A stretch of DNA of 64,000 bases from Anthopleura xanthogrammica (lineage: Eukaryota; Cnidaria; Anthozoa; Actiniaria; Actiniidae), in NCBI GenBank assembly GCA_964019055.1, contig OZ025207.1, forward strand, positions 15,961,357 to 16,025,356, read 5' to 3'. The translations under genes and the position numbers were made by a program. Shown piece after piece: positions 21,946 through 32,849 of this stretch. Position 1 is the first letter of the stretch; every line of letters starts with the position of its first letter. A model generated the notes under the pieces. That model saw only the letters and a list, made by a program, of their open reading frames with translations, made no database searches and was not told the DNA's origin.

Positions 21946-22971
21946 TTAAAGGAGGGATACCTGTCTTGGAAGAACATAAGCGCCGTTTCTTGATTCCAGC
22001 TCTAAAGGAGGAATATTGTGTCTTGGAACAACAAGAGTACAATTACTTAGGGGATGTATTTGCCGAGGATGACCTTTTGAACAACGGAATAGCAGCCTAA
22101 AAAAGGCATTTCTAAAATCTCTCATTCTAAACAAGTAGACTATTGGATTGATCAGTGAGTTGGAACACTGAAAAATGTAGATTACAGAAAAACCTCTTGG
22201 GAGTACTTTCAACCTGCCGTAAAAAGTATAGGTCACTGGGTATAAAATCCGCATTCCAATATACGGCACCCATGTTAGAATAGATAGCAGGGTAACTATG
22301 AATAAAGTGATTGCCAGTTGTCGTTCCCGCATCAGTTTTCTCGTTCTCGATGCTTGGTGGTTTCGATGTTGGTGAAGCTGATTTCGCAATCTTATCTTCA
22401 CGAATATAGCCACGTAGGAAATGATTATAACAGCCATGGACAGCGCTAGAAGAAACCAATAGATACCTACTGTTATATTGGACTTTGTTTTGGGAGTAAG
22501 ATGGTAAAAGAGAGAGGTAAAAAGTGCTAAAGACCAAGTGATGATGAAAGCCAAAGTGTATTTACTAGGTGTTGCCGTTCGGTGACGAAACGGAAGAAAT
22601 GTTGCATAGGCTCGCTCGAGAGAAACAAGAACCAATGAAAATAAAGACCCCATTATTGTTAAAAGCGAGGGAATAAACATGCCTCGAGTCTTAAAGTCCA
22701 CTTTCCAATCAAAAAATGTTACTCCCAATACACACCAAGAATAAGAAGTTAAAACAGCACCGTACAATGCATCAGCCACTGATAAGTTAATCAGGCAGTA
22801 CACACTACGACGACGAAGGTGTCTGTTGACTACCAAGGTTATGATGGTCAGAACGTTGGACATAACGATAAGAACTCCGAGGACAACGAACGGAACAAGC
22901 CAGACTAGAACTGTCTCAACGGTTGGCTTTGTGATTTTAGATAAATCATCAGTTTCGTTCAGCCTACCCAT
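21946..22971 (-). CDS. Class A GPCR 3, orphan
   Basis: 341 codons, single exon, ATG at 22971. N-glycosylation site NET near the start. SNVLTI (TM1), RRRSVYCLINLSVAD (TM2), SLERAYATFLPF (TM3), a short ECL2 without Cys, no proline in TM5 but Tyr in IISYVAIF, TWVPY (TM6), NPIVYLFRMRDFR (TM7 into helix 8), Cys at the end of helix 8 for possible palmitoylation, then a 40-residue tail. It is the closest relative of GPCR 4: the stretch from intracellular loop 1 to mid TM3 is almost identical in both while the rest has diverged. Ligand unknown. Confidence 0.92.
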   Translation of the reverse strand: MGRLNETDDLSKITKPTVETVLVWLVPFVVLGVLIVMSNVLTIITLVVNRHLRRRSVYCLINLSVADALYGAVLTSYSWCVLGVTFFDWKVDFKTRGMFIPSLLTIMGSLFSLVLVSLERAYATFLPFRHRTATPSKYTLAFIITWSLALFTSLFYHLTPKTKSNITVGIYWFLLALSMAVIIISYVAIFVKIRLRNQLHQHRNHQASRTRKLMRERQLAITLFIVTLLSILTWVPYIGMRILYPVTYTFYGRLKVLPRGFSVIYIFQCSNSLINPIVYLFRMRDFRNAFFRLLFRCSKGHPRQIHPLSNCTLVVPRHNIPPLELESRNGAYVLPRQVSLL

Positions 22972-23007
22972 GATCGTGTGCCTTGATGTTCCTGAATAAC
23001 TCGGTAT

Positions 23008-23017
23008 CTTTTATATA
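23008..23017 (-). promoter_or_regulatory. TATA-like box upstream of GPCR 3
   Basis: TATATAAAAG on the minus strand, 37-46 bases before the GPCR 3 ATG. If used, it would leave only a very short 5' UTR, so it may be chance in AT-rich DNA. Confidence 0.22.
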
Positions 23018-23507
23018 TTTTTTGGTTAAGAACACTTGGAAAGATTCTTGAAAAAGTCTACTTATCCTGTTGACTACCCTTTTGATTACCCAGTTGTGCA
23101 AGCTTGAGAAAATTCAAACAAAATCGGTATCATTAAAGGTTTGTCGGTTTTCCTGTCAAGCCATCACCATTTGCTTGTAATTGTTATCAAGATATCAAGA
23201 CGTCAGAATGGATATCTGGTACAATGTTTGACTAATAAGGTGTTTTTACTGACCGGATTGTCACTTTACAGTGAAGCTATAGAAAATGTCAATTGTACGT
23301 GAAGCTACGAAAGTAATTCGAAAACGAGGAAAAAGGGGAACTAATTGTACCCACTTAATGTCCCATAGTGTGCACCTAAAAGCTTTGACAACCTCAAATA
23401 ACTTCAATCAGTTTTTTGACTCAAGACAAACACGCGCAATTGACGCACTTCATCAACGCTTTGTTCGAAACATTGTTCAGTTTAACCGCCTTCTTAAATA
23501 TGTTTGT

Positions 23508-24200
23508 TTTTAATTTCCAGGAAAATATTGTACCTAACAGGAACGTGGGTTATATTTATGTCAATAGCTATTTAAAGCCAAAACTTCATTTACCAAAAAA
23601 AAAAATTGGAATACAAGAAAGAACGTGCTTAACGGGACCGGAACGAAGGAAGAATGTATAACAAACAGTTCACTACCTACTTCAAGCAAAAACCTCAATT
23701 CTAGATTAAAAAGCATAATTATTTTGATTTCCAGGAAAATATCGTACCTAAATGGAACGTGGGTTAAATGTCAATAACTATTTAAAGCCAAAACTTCATT
23801 TACCAAAAACAAAACTTGGAATACAAGAAAGAACGTGCTTAACGGGAACGTAGGAAGAATGTATAACGCTCAGTTCACAACCTAAAAAACCTCAATTCTA
23901 GATTAAAATTTTTTTTGATTTCCAGGAAAATGTCGTACCTAACCGGGACGTGGGTTAAAGCCAAAACTTTAATACCAAAAAAAGGAACGTGGGAAGAATG
24001 TAACGCACAGTTCACTAGCTACTTCAGGCTAAAACCTCAATTCCAGAAAAAAAATATATTGAGGATGATAAGAAAGAACGCACTTAACGTGAGCGTGGAG
24101 AATAGCTTCAATAGCCAAAAGCCAAAACTTCAATTCGTTTTCATTCCGGAAAAAAGAAAAAATCTGCTTAACAGGAACATGGGAAAAGTTTTTCGCACAG
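23508..24200. repeat. ~200-bp tandem repeat array, about 3.3 degenerate copies
   Basis: TTTCCAGGAAAATRTYGTACCTAA begins near 23514, 23730 and 23930, and a decayed fourth unit follows at about 24120. Shared inner blocks include GGAACGTGGGTTA, AGCCAAAACTT, AAGAAAGAACGTGCTTAACGGG and CAGTTCACTA. It lies in the 5' flank of GPCR 3. Small ORFs inside are repeats read through. Confidence 0.75.
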
Positions 24201-26020
24201 CACAATAACTCACTTCAATGTCAAATTTGTTTGACAAAAAAAATGAAATTAAACTGCTACAGTGTGTCCATCTGTGACATTTGCAATTACTTGTAAAGCA
24301 CGTTGCGTTGTGTTAAATGATGTCATGAAGCTAAACAAAGTTAAATAAAGAAGGTAAAAAAGCGTAAAATAAAAACGAAACAAAACAGAAAATATGGCAG
24401 CATTATGTATGTTGACACTTCAATCATTCTGTTTTTAAGCCATTAGTTTCCCGAGTTGACTATGTTTGTCCTTGCTAAAAATAGCGAATTGTTAACATGA
24501 ATTATGGTTAGCTTCAACTACAACCGCCTTTAACCAATTAGGGGGTTTGTAATCATGGCTGAGGAAGAAAAGCGAAAGACTTGACCTACATTTTGGATGG
24601 CCTACAGTGAAGTAAAACTAACTCAGCAGTAAAAATCAATAGTAGATATATTATACTCCTCGTTGTTTTTAAAAATTCAAAATGCTAAAACAAATATGCA
24701 GAAATTACACTTTCATTCATTACGGGGGGTTTGTAGTCATGACAAAGACAAGAAAATTGAAAGACTTTGTTGCCATGTTGGTTAATATAGCAACTACGAA
24801 ACCCATGATTACTGTGCTGCAGTGAAGTAAAAGTAGTAAAACTAAACAAAGTATCGATAGTAGAAATAAGATATTCATCCTTGTTTTAAAACTGTAAAAT
24901 GCACAAAATATATATATTCATGAAAACGCAGCAGCTTAAATGCTTCTTAAAGTCATCATATTAAGTAATCACTCAAAGAAAAGAGTCGACAAAACAGCAG
25001 CTGGTTGAAAAAAATTAATTAAAGTTTCCTGTATTTCGAACTTGGAAATCATTTAAATTAGAAACATAATTAATAATCGTTGTCTGGTGGAAACTAATAT
25101 ATCATTGAGATAATTGCACCACAAAATAGTGCACGTGTGATAAGTCAGGCGGCAGAGTCTACCTTAAGTTTCTGGGCTCGCATGTTTAAAGTGATATCAT
25201 TTGTAATATTCCGTACTAAAGTCATAGAAATACTTTTTTTAAATTTTATCTTATTTTTTATTTATTTAACTTTGACATATTGAATAATAAATAAAAATAC
25301 TAATATAAATTTTCAATAGGTGCGGGTCAACACAACAGAGCTAGGCTCCAAATTATGTAAATATTAAATATAAAAGTATGTAAGAAGTAATGCAAGAACA
25401 TACTATAAGCTTATAAATAGAAATTTTTGTTAACAAACCTACCATTGCCCTACGGACTTAGCTTGTTTTAAAGTTCTTTTAATTTAGCTTACCCACTCTG
25501 ACGATGGGTGAAAACCTAACAGTTTTATAACCCAATTCCAAAGGGGCAAACGAGTTGGCAAGCACGTAATAAGTTACAATGACTTTAACATACTTCCTGT
25601 TTCGGAACAGATGGTGGATTTTAGGTGGGTAGATTTTAATAAAATGTTATTTCCTTGGTAGAACTAAGTTAAGAGTAGATTATTGATTTTACGTTATATT
25701 ACAAATGATTTTGACGCTATCGAATTCGCATAGTCTGGCTCAGTGAAGCCAGCAAATGTTGAGTATAGATTCATTTTGCCTGTCAATCCAATAATGCTTT
25801 AAAGACTTCAAACGGGGGAGAGAAGTGATTCCTCTGTAACATACATCCCTTCGCTGATCCCCTTAAAACTTGGTGACATTTAATTAATTTGGCATGTGCA
25901 TGTGAAGTGGAACTACTAAAGTTCGTATCTTGGTTACCATTCCAATCTGCGGAATTTTAAAATAAGCAAAGTTTTCTTTTTCCAGTGAATACCGACTGTA
26001 GCTAGTTACAGAAAGTTTAT
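24200..26020. other. Intergenic, with an old ~185-bp duplication
   Basis: 24535-24700 and 24720-24900 share scattered blocks (GGGGGTTTGTARTCATG, GTGAAGTAAAA, CTCGTTGTTTT/CTTGTTTTAAAA). The rest is AT-rich, with no gene seen. Confidence 0.4.
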
Positions 26021-26023
26021 AGT

Positions 26024-27031
26024 TCACTCCATCTTAGCTGTTCGTCCTCCTGTGGCTTCTAGTTCTAATGAACGTCCGTTTTCGCGTGAAGTGTTCCAAT
26101 TTTCAGGATGGACCCGGCGGCTGTGTTTAGAACATCTCAATAGCAAAGAAAAAAGAGCACTTCTGAAATCCCTCATCCTGAATAGGTAGACTATTGGATT
26201 GACGAGCGAATTGGAAGCCTGGATTAGAAAAACCATGCAATAGCTCCTTGGAAGGACTGTTAGCCTTCCGTGAAAGGTGTAGCGGGCTGGATTTAAGGCG
26301 CGAACAAATAAAAATGGTAGCCATGTCAACAGAGATAAGAGTGTGACAATGAAGAGTGTCACTGCAAGATGTCTCTCTCTCATTTGATTTCTTATCACTC
26401 TTGCCTGTTGTTGGTGCTGCTGATGAAACGCATTTTGCGCTTTTATCTTTAAGAATATTGAAATGTATGAAATAATCATGACAAAGAGCGATAAGGCGAG
26501 AAGAAACCAGTAGAAAACTACCGGAAAGTTTGTTTTTGTCCTAGGTGTCAAATGGTACATCAGGGATGTGAGCAACGCCAAGGACCAAGTGATGATGAAA
26601 GTAAAAGTATAGACTCTGGGTCTTGCTGTACGATGATGAAAAGGAAAGAAAGTTGCGTAGACACGATCAAGACAAACGACAACTAATGATAACAGAGACC
26701 CCATTATTGTTATGAGCGATGGAATAAACATGCCTCGAGTCTTGAAGTCCACTTTCCAATCAAAAAATGTTACTCCCAATACACACCAAGAATAAGAAGT
26801 TAAAACAGCACCGTACAATGCATCAGCTACTGATAAGTTAATCAGGCAGTACACACTACGACGACGAAGGTGGCTGTTGACTACAAAGGTTATGATTGTC
26901 AAAACGTTGGACATGACGATAAGAACTCCAATAACAACAAGTGGCACAAGCCAGATTAGAACTGTTTCTTCTGATGGTTTCGTCACGGAAGATGAAGTTG
27001 TATTTTTGTTTTGATCCATTTCAATATCCAT
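26024..27031 (-). CDS. Class A GPCR 4, orphan
   Basis: 335 codons, single exon, ATG at 27031, with a second in-frame ATG four codons on. NTT glycosylation site near residue 10. SNVLTI (TM1), RRRSVYCLINLSVAD (TM2), CLDRVYATFFPF after TM3 (the only member with Asp in the DRY position), short ECL2 without Cys, TWLPF (TM6), NSLVNPIVYLFRMRDFR (TM7). Just upstream, CTGTAATTTCTTCAG|TACC looks like a 3' splice site, so a non-coding first exon is possible. A 172-bp stretch is nearly identical to GPCR 3. Ligand unknown. Confidence 0.92.
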   Translation of the reverse strand: MDIEMDQNKNTTSSSVTKPSEETVLIWLVPLVVIGVLIVMSNVLTIITFVVNSHLRRRSVYCLINLSVADALYGAVLTSYSWCVLGVTFFDWKVDFKTRGMFIPSLITIMGSLLSLVVVCLDRVYATFFPFHHRTARPRVYTFTFIITWSLALLTSLMYHLTPRTKTNFPVVFYWFLLALSLFVMIISYISIFLKIKAQNAFHQQHQQQARVIRNQMRERHLAVTLFIVTLLSLLTWLPFLFVRALNPARYTFHGRLTVLPRSYCMVFLIQASNSLVNPIVYLFRMRDFRSALFSLLLRCSKHSRRVHPENWNTSRENGRSLELEATGGRTAKME

Positions 27032-27439
27032 TCTTTCTTCACTGGTACTGAAGAAATTACAGGCAGTGTGTCATGCAAATACCTGCAGCTTTTGGCAAAG
27101 TTACTATGCAAATGAAAAAGTTCATTTATCGGCTGAACCTATGTAACTATTGATAAACATAGAAACAAGGCAAACAAAGAATGAAAACGATAAACATTGG
27201 AGATATTGCCAAACAGCTGAATTTGAAGTACGCCATGCCTGGTTGGTTGTATGATTGAATAGTCAAGTGCCTCTCATTACTCGAGTTCATTTATGAGAAG
27301 ATATACTAAGTACGTGAAGAAATAAATTAATATCAAGCACCAGCTAGATCAATATAGAGGGTCTTCGTGCCAGTCATTTTGTAGGGCAAAGAAAAAATTT
27401 CATCAAATCAAATTGATGTCGTGTTGAAAATTTGAAATC

Positions 27440-27595
27440 ATAGTTATAATAATAATAATAAAAAAATAATAATGATAATAATAACAATAACAATAATAAC
27501 AATAATAACAATAATAACAATAATAATAATGATGATAATAATAATAGGATTTTTTAATAATCCTTAAATAGTAATAATAATAATGATAATAATGC
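27440..27595. repeat. (ATA/ACA)n microsatellite
   Basis: Imperfect AATAATAAC/AATAATGAT repeats, giving Tyr-rich open frames on the minus strand that are not genes. It lies in the 5' flank of GPCR 4. Confidence 0.85.
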
Positions 27596-27889
27596 TGCAA
27601 TCTTTAAAAGAACCGAATAAAATATATGTCTAAAACTTATATCACAAAAAAATACGAAGGAAAAAAACCCCTGAAAATAATAATAATATTAATTCTGCTG
27701 TGTTTGAAGAATGAATGTTTACGTCAGGTCCGTCCAGGACATTCCGTACCTAATGCACGAAATGCATTGTTGCTCAAAATGAAAAAATAAAACAATTAAG
27801 GGAATTTCAAAATAGTGATAGCAATAATAACAGTTAATGATAGAAATAATAATTAAAGATAATAAAAAGAACCTCCATTCACGTAAAAT

Positions 27890-27932
27890 AATTACTACTA
27901 CTACAACAACTACTAATACTACAACTACTATA

Positions 27933-27986
<54 letters not shown>

Positions 27987-28017
27987 AACTACTACTACTA
28001 CTACTACTACTACTACA

Positions 28018-28049
<32 letters not shown>

Positions 28050-28129
28050 AACTACTACTACTACTACAACTACTACTACTACTACTACTACTACAACTAC
28101 TACTACTACTACAACTACTACTACTACTA

Positions 28130-28162
<33 letters not shown>

Positions 28163-28266
28163 AACTAATACTACTACTACAACTACTACTACTACTACTA
28201 CTACTACTATTACTACTACTACTACGACGACGACGACGACGACTACTACTACTACTACTACTACTT
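27890..28266. repeat. (ACT)n trinucleotide microsatellite with ACA and ACG interruptions
   Basis: About 375 bases of ACT/TAC triplets broken by ACA, and near the end by a short (ACG)n run, followed by (GAT)n. The poly-Tyr/poly-Thr ORF across it is an artefact. Confidence 0.95.
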
Positions 28267-29486
28267 GCTGATGATGATGATGATGATATTTTACGATTTT
28301 ACGAAACAGCTTAGGATCACCTGTGCCTTTACGTACCTCTTGAGCCGATTTTCACCTTTCACTATAATATTCAAGCATTAATCTCTACCTGGGAGTCAAA
28401 ACAATTAAAAATATTAATATCCAAAAAATGACTGATTAGTTTTATTAAAATATATATCCTCAAGAGAGCATAAATAAGAGAGGGAAACTTCTTTTAAGGG
28501 AGGGAAACGTCTATTAAAATACCGCGCGCGCCATGTGAATTCCCGGTTGGGCTATTTTTGGCATCCAAAGTCGTTTGGTTTTTAATTTTTTGATGGCGTG
28601 GGCGTGTGCGCGCGCGCGCTCAAAATCAACATACTTTTCGTCGATTTTTCTCATTTTTTTCGACAAAGCATTGATAAAGCCAAAATATCAGGATTGGCTA
28701 TGTTCTGTTCTCTGATAAAACACGACTGAAGCTTTTGAACACTCAAAAAGACGCGAAATTTATGTTTTTTCCCCAAAAATCTTCACAAGCTTTCTCTACT
28801 TCCAGGTTTGGATGAAGCACACAATTTTTGACCCACAGGAGTAGGGTATGGCAAAAATTGTTTGTAAGCGGATGCTATTTATGCTCTCTTGATATCCTTC
28901 AGTGAACTGATTAAATATTTATTAAATGTTTGAATCCAAGAAAAATGAAATTGTCTTTCGTCTCTAGAGTGACAAACGATGCCCCTTTCAATACCCTAGA
29001 TCTGCCTGTGCGAACAAAGTCTTTTTTTGATGAAAATAAACGGTCTTCAGATACATCTATTAACGAAAGTCTTTTTTCTAGACTGATTCTTTACGCAAAT
29101 GTAATAAAAGTATACTCCGTGTTTGTGCAAGAAGGTATATTTGCTTACACTATATGTTGGTTTAGTCTGGTTTTAGTTTTAAATCAGCCGAACAAATTAA
29201 AAAATTCATGATTAATTGCAAGCAATCATAGTATTTAGCAAAAAGCCGGAAAAACTAAGGAAAAAAAGGAAAAAAAGCAATTATATATTCAGGGCAGCTG
29301 AACATCCCAAAAATTCCCCTAAAAGTTCGACATTATAATTTATGCAAACAAGCACTACAATATTATGAATTAAGGAATTACTCACTGATTTTCAAAGCTG
29401 CCTGCTATAGATTGCTTTATTTTAAAGTAGGATCTGTTACATTTATAAAGAGTTATGTGATAACAACAACATTTACAAAGTAATTT
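28267..29486. other. Intergenic, no gene seen
   Basis: Contains a GCGCGCGCGC alternating tract (about 28608-28619) and a near-copy pair AAGAGAGGGAAACKTCT at 28475-28520. The 93-codon ORF at 28930 shows no domain. Confidence 0.4.
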
Positions 29487-30449
29487 CTAGTGGGCAAAAT
29501 GGCTTATTTGATTGCGTCCATCGCGTTTACATGGACATAATAGATTAAATAATTCTTTTCTGAAATCTTTCATCCTGTTAAGATAAACACATGGGTTTAT
29601 CAGCGAGTTAGTAAACTGTATCAAAAGTACAAGGGCAAAAGTATTAGGACAGATTCTTAAAATCTCGTATATGCTGTATTGCAGATACAAGACACGCACA
29701 GACAGATATGGAAGCCATGTTAATAGGGATATTATGGTCATGATAAAAAGTGTGATGGCCAAGTTTTTTTCGCGTCTTTGTCGCTGCACTTGTATTGAGA
29801 ACTGTTGCAGACGTTGAAGGCAGTTTTGTTGGCGGTCATGGTATTTCACTTTGATGAATATAGATAGATATGACAGCAAAATAACAGTGACAGATGCGAG
29901 CAGGAATATCCAGTAAAGTGTTACGGCACCCTTAAACTCTGGACGTGTTCTTGGTACGAGATTGCATAAAAGAGAAACAATCAAAGCTAAAACCCAAACT
30001 ACAGCAAAAGTACCAGTATACATGGTAAGACCTGAGGCTCGGTGTTGGAAAGGAAAGAATGTAGCAAACACCCTTTCCATGGAAACAACAGCCAGCGACA
30101 TGACAGAAGCAATAAGGGAAAGTATGGCAACAATGTTCAGACCAAGAAAAACATTAAAGTCAAATGCTGAGTTAGAGAGATACTGTGAAAAATAACAGAA
30201 CCATTCGGCAGATCCAAATCCTCCATACATCATGTCGGCTGCAGCCAAGTTAATCAGACAGTACACACTACGACGACGGAGATGAGTGTTCTTGGCAAAC
30301 GTAAAAATCGTAGCAAGATTTAAAACCACGATCAGGATACCAACTCCAGCAAAACCTGTTATCCATTGGATGGCTTCTTGATTTGAGAGGTTTTTGAATG
30401 AGAATGAAGTAGATAAATCCCTTGTTAACGTTTGGTTTCCCTCCGTCAT
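29487..30449 (-). CDS. Class A GPCR 5, orphan
   Basis: 320 codons, single exon, ATG at 30449. Glycosylation sites NQT (5-7) and NLS (20-22). LNLATI (TM1), RRRSVYCLINLAAAD (TM2), SMERVFATFFPF (TM3), LSYLSIF (TM5, no Pro), TWLPY (TM6) and NSLINPCVYLNRMKDFR (TM7, with Cys inside NPxxY). The C-terminus is short, with CPC palmitoylation candidates. TM2 to ECL1 (MMYGGF) resembles GPCR 6. Ligand unknown; no Cys pair for the usual extracellular disulphide. Confidence 0.92.
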   Translation of the reverse strand: MTEGNQTLTRDLSTSFSFKNLSNQEAIQWITGFAGVGILIVVLNLATIFTFAKNTHLRRRSVYCLINLAAADMMYGGFGSAEWFCYFSQYLSNSAFDFNVFLGLNIVAILSLIASVMSLAVVSMERVFATFFPFQHRASGLTMYTGTFAVVWVLALIVSLLCNLVPRTRPEFKGAVTLYWIFLLASVTVILLSYLSIFIKVKYHDRQQNCLQRLQQFSIQVQRQRREKNLAITLFIMTIISLLTWLPYLSVRVLYLQYSIYEILRICPNTFALVLLIQFTNSLINPCVYLNRMKDFRKELFNLLCPCKRDGRNQISHFAH

Positions 30450-31866
30450 TTTTATGTATTGGATTTGCGTTCAGCGGAGACACAAAATCGTGACCAGTAA
30501 CTTTCAGCACCAAGCGAAGTCTATAAGAACCAGGCTAATGACCAAGAACACCGACTGTCCAATATTTCATGGGAATTTTCACAGTGCCATAGACAAAATA
30601 ATTACCGTTTATCTATTTTGAAGTGGTTTTGCCAAGTGAATCAACAAGGAACATTTTTCATCTTTCTTAACGAATCGAATCCTCAATATAACATGAGGCT
30701 CATAAGGTAACGAATTTAATCAATCTCAGTGTCAATTTGTTAATTTTGACTCAAGAAATCTGTGTCATAGACACTTCAAACTAATTCAGCTGATTGGCTG
30801 AATTTTTAATGTAAGGAAAACACGGGCCATCGTTTTAATTCTTTCTTAATTGTGCTTGTCTCGCCGATCACATGGTTTACACTTCCCTTATACAATTTTC
30901 AGCCTATTAGCTTATGTGTGATTGAATCTCAGTTCTACCTAGGTTATTACTTTAAATTAGTATTTTCCTCGCGGATATAATTCTTAATTAGACCAGTTCA
31001 GGATGCACCTAATTTTCCGTCATAATAATTTTCCGGAGAACTTAGAAGTGAAATTATATTTCAATACTGAATTCACTTTTAGTTATAGCAGACAATGACG
31101 CAAATACTAAAAGTAGCGTAATTTGTGGACTGTCAGCCACTTCAATAGCCAATGTGCATCAAAGCTCACAAAGCACTCTGGGAAAGCGAGTCCTGTAAAA
31201 ATGGAACAGGGAAATCAAAGGAACTATCAGAAATAAACTACTCTGTTATTTTGGTCTGTTGAAATACATTTTATTTCCATAGAAAATGCCAAAGGAAAAA
31301 CTGTCAGGAATTTTTTGAGAAGCCAAAAAAGCGTAAGGACTCACTTTCCCATCATCCTTTGTGCTAGAATTTCGAGCAAATGCACATTAGCTATTCAAAA
31401 GTTAAAAGTCGACAAGAAAATTATATTGCCTTTAGCGCCCGGAAATTTGTATGCGTAACAAAAGGGACAAACAAACATTACAGTTCAGCCGCAAACATCA
31501 CACCGGAGATCCCAGGCTTAACAGTAAATGCCGCCCATATTACAATTTTGGATAAACTTTTTAAGCCACACCTTCAAACACAGTTTAACGACTCACTTCA
31601 ATTCTATTTCTATACTTGGCCACAGACTAATTTTACAAAAACTACCATTCAAAATCCCGGATTAGGTCTTAGTACGTCTTAGTCTGTATGTTATATTCAT
31701 TGGTAAAACTCTCATTAAAAAAGGGAAGAAAGTGTGTAAATACAATATATTATTATCAATTAAAACCGGAAATACGAAGAGTCCAATGTGGACTGAGGTT
31801 CAAATTCCACTCTCTTCTAACGCAATGATTTTGGTAAATTCGAATTATCGTGTGATTGTAAACTAA
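30450..31866. other. Intergenic, no gene seen
   Basis: 5' flank of GPCR 5. The 100-codon frame at 31380-31682 has no recognisable domain. Nothing else is supported. Confidence 0.4.
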
Positions 31867-31986
31867 GGCCCGGTTTAGACGTCGAATTTCACATGTGCCG
31901 AATTTAATGCAAATTAGCAAAACCTATCGTTTGAATTCATTAGCATTAGATTCGACTCATGTGAAATTCGACATCTAAACCGGGCC
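31867..31986. mobile_element. 120-bp foldback MITE with TAA target duplication
   Basis: Termini GGCCCGGTTTAGACGTCGAA... and its inverted copy pair over about 33 bases with one mismatch (ACGTCGAA versus ATGTCGAA). TAA flanks both ends (31864-31866 and 31987-31989). A 3-bp TWA target duplication is typical of PIF/Harbinger elements, so this may be a Harbinger-mobilised MITE. Confidence 0.75.
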
Positions 31987-31989
31987 TAA

Positions 31990-32800
31990 GTATAACACTT
32001 TTGATTGATTATTTTCGATCTGAATGGTTTGGGTTGACGACCATCTTGTAATTTATTTTTCCTTTATTGTTTTTTCCCTATATATCTTCGCTTTCCCGAT
32101 TGCTGTTTTCTAATTGGTTTTGCACATCTAAAATTTATCCCTGTTTTCTATTATCTCTTGTCAAAGTCAAATATTTTCCATCAACAACGACGAAATATGC
32201 TTTTTCTAAAAGGAATTTGGCGAATCTTTGCACGGATAAGGGTTTATTTTCTTTATCTTTGCCGGAGCAAAAGCTTTTACAAGATGGAGCCGAAAATCTG
32301 GAACTAGGAAACCGATTGAGCTACGAAGAAAATGTTCACCGATTGGCTAATTCCTTCGCCCTGAGAGAAACGAGATCACCTCGGTGTCATTACGGTTGCT
32401 AAATTCAAGAAAACATTCAACCACAACTCTCTTTCTTATATCACCGATTTCGCGGTGGCTGTCGGTTTAGAAGATGGAATATTACCTATGCAGGCCCGTA
32501 CTCTGGACTTTTTGTGGGGGGTGCAAGCTTGGTCAAAACGGACCACAATGTGCGCAATATTTGACTTGGCGTAACCAAAATGTGGACCTTTGGGTGCTAC
32601 TCTTTTCCAGTTCACAGAAGCACCAGCTGCAAAAGATCTAATAACCCTATCACTTCACACAGGAAGTCTAAGCTCGAATTGGGTCAGTGTGGATGAAAGT
32701 GGTTACCAAGAAATGCCAGTGTTTTATATTGACAATTACTTTATTCCCCGTTTTTGTGCAAACAGTTTTACTTGGTGATTTTCTTATTTCTTGTCACAAC
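31990..32800. other. Intergenic, no supported gene
   Basis: The 111-codon ORF at 32067-32402 and the 62-codon ORF at 32590-32778 have no recognisable domain. The region may be the remnant of a retroelement whose 3' end is the motif at 32807-32842. Confidence 0.35.
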
Positions 32801-32806
32801 CGTCTT

Positions 32807-32842
32807 CCTTGATGAAGAGCAAGTTGCTCGAAAGCTCGGTTA
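32807..32842 (+). ncRNA. Hammerhead-ribozyme-like core (degenerate)
   Basis: TTGATGA, then the hairpin GAGC-AAGTT-GCTC, then GAAAGCTCGG. The order TGATGA, stem II, GAAA matches a type hammerhead core, as found in Penelope-like and other cnidarian retroelements. The invariant C before TGATGA reads T here, so it would not cleave. No stem III or I could be confirmed by eye. Poorly supported. Confidence 0.3.
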
Positions 32843-32849
32843 ATAAATA

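Noticed and set aside
27837..28271. 144-codon Tyr/Thr-rich ORF
   Set aside because: It is the (ACT)n microsatellite; there is no non-repeat protein sequence.
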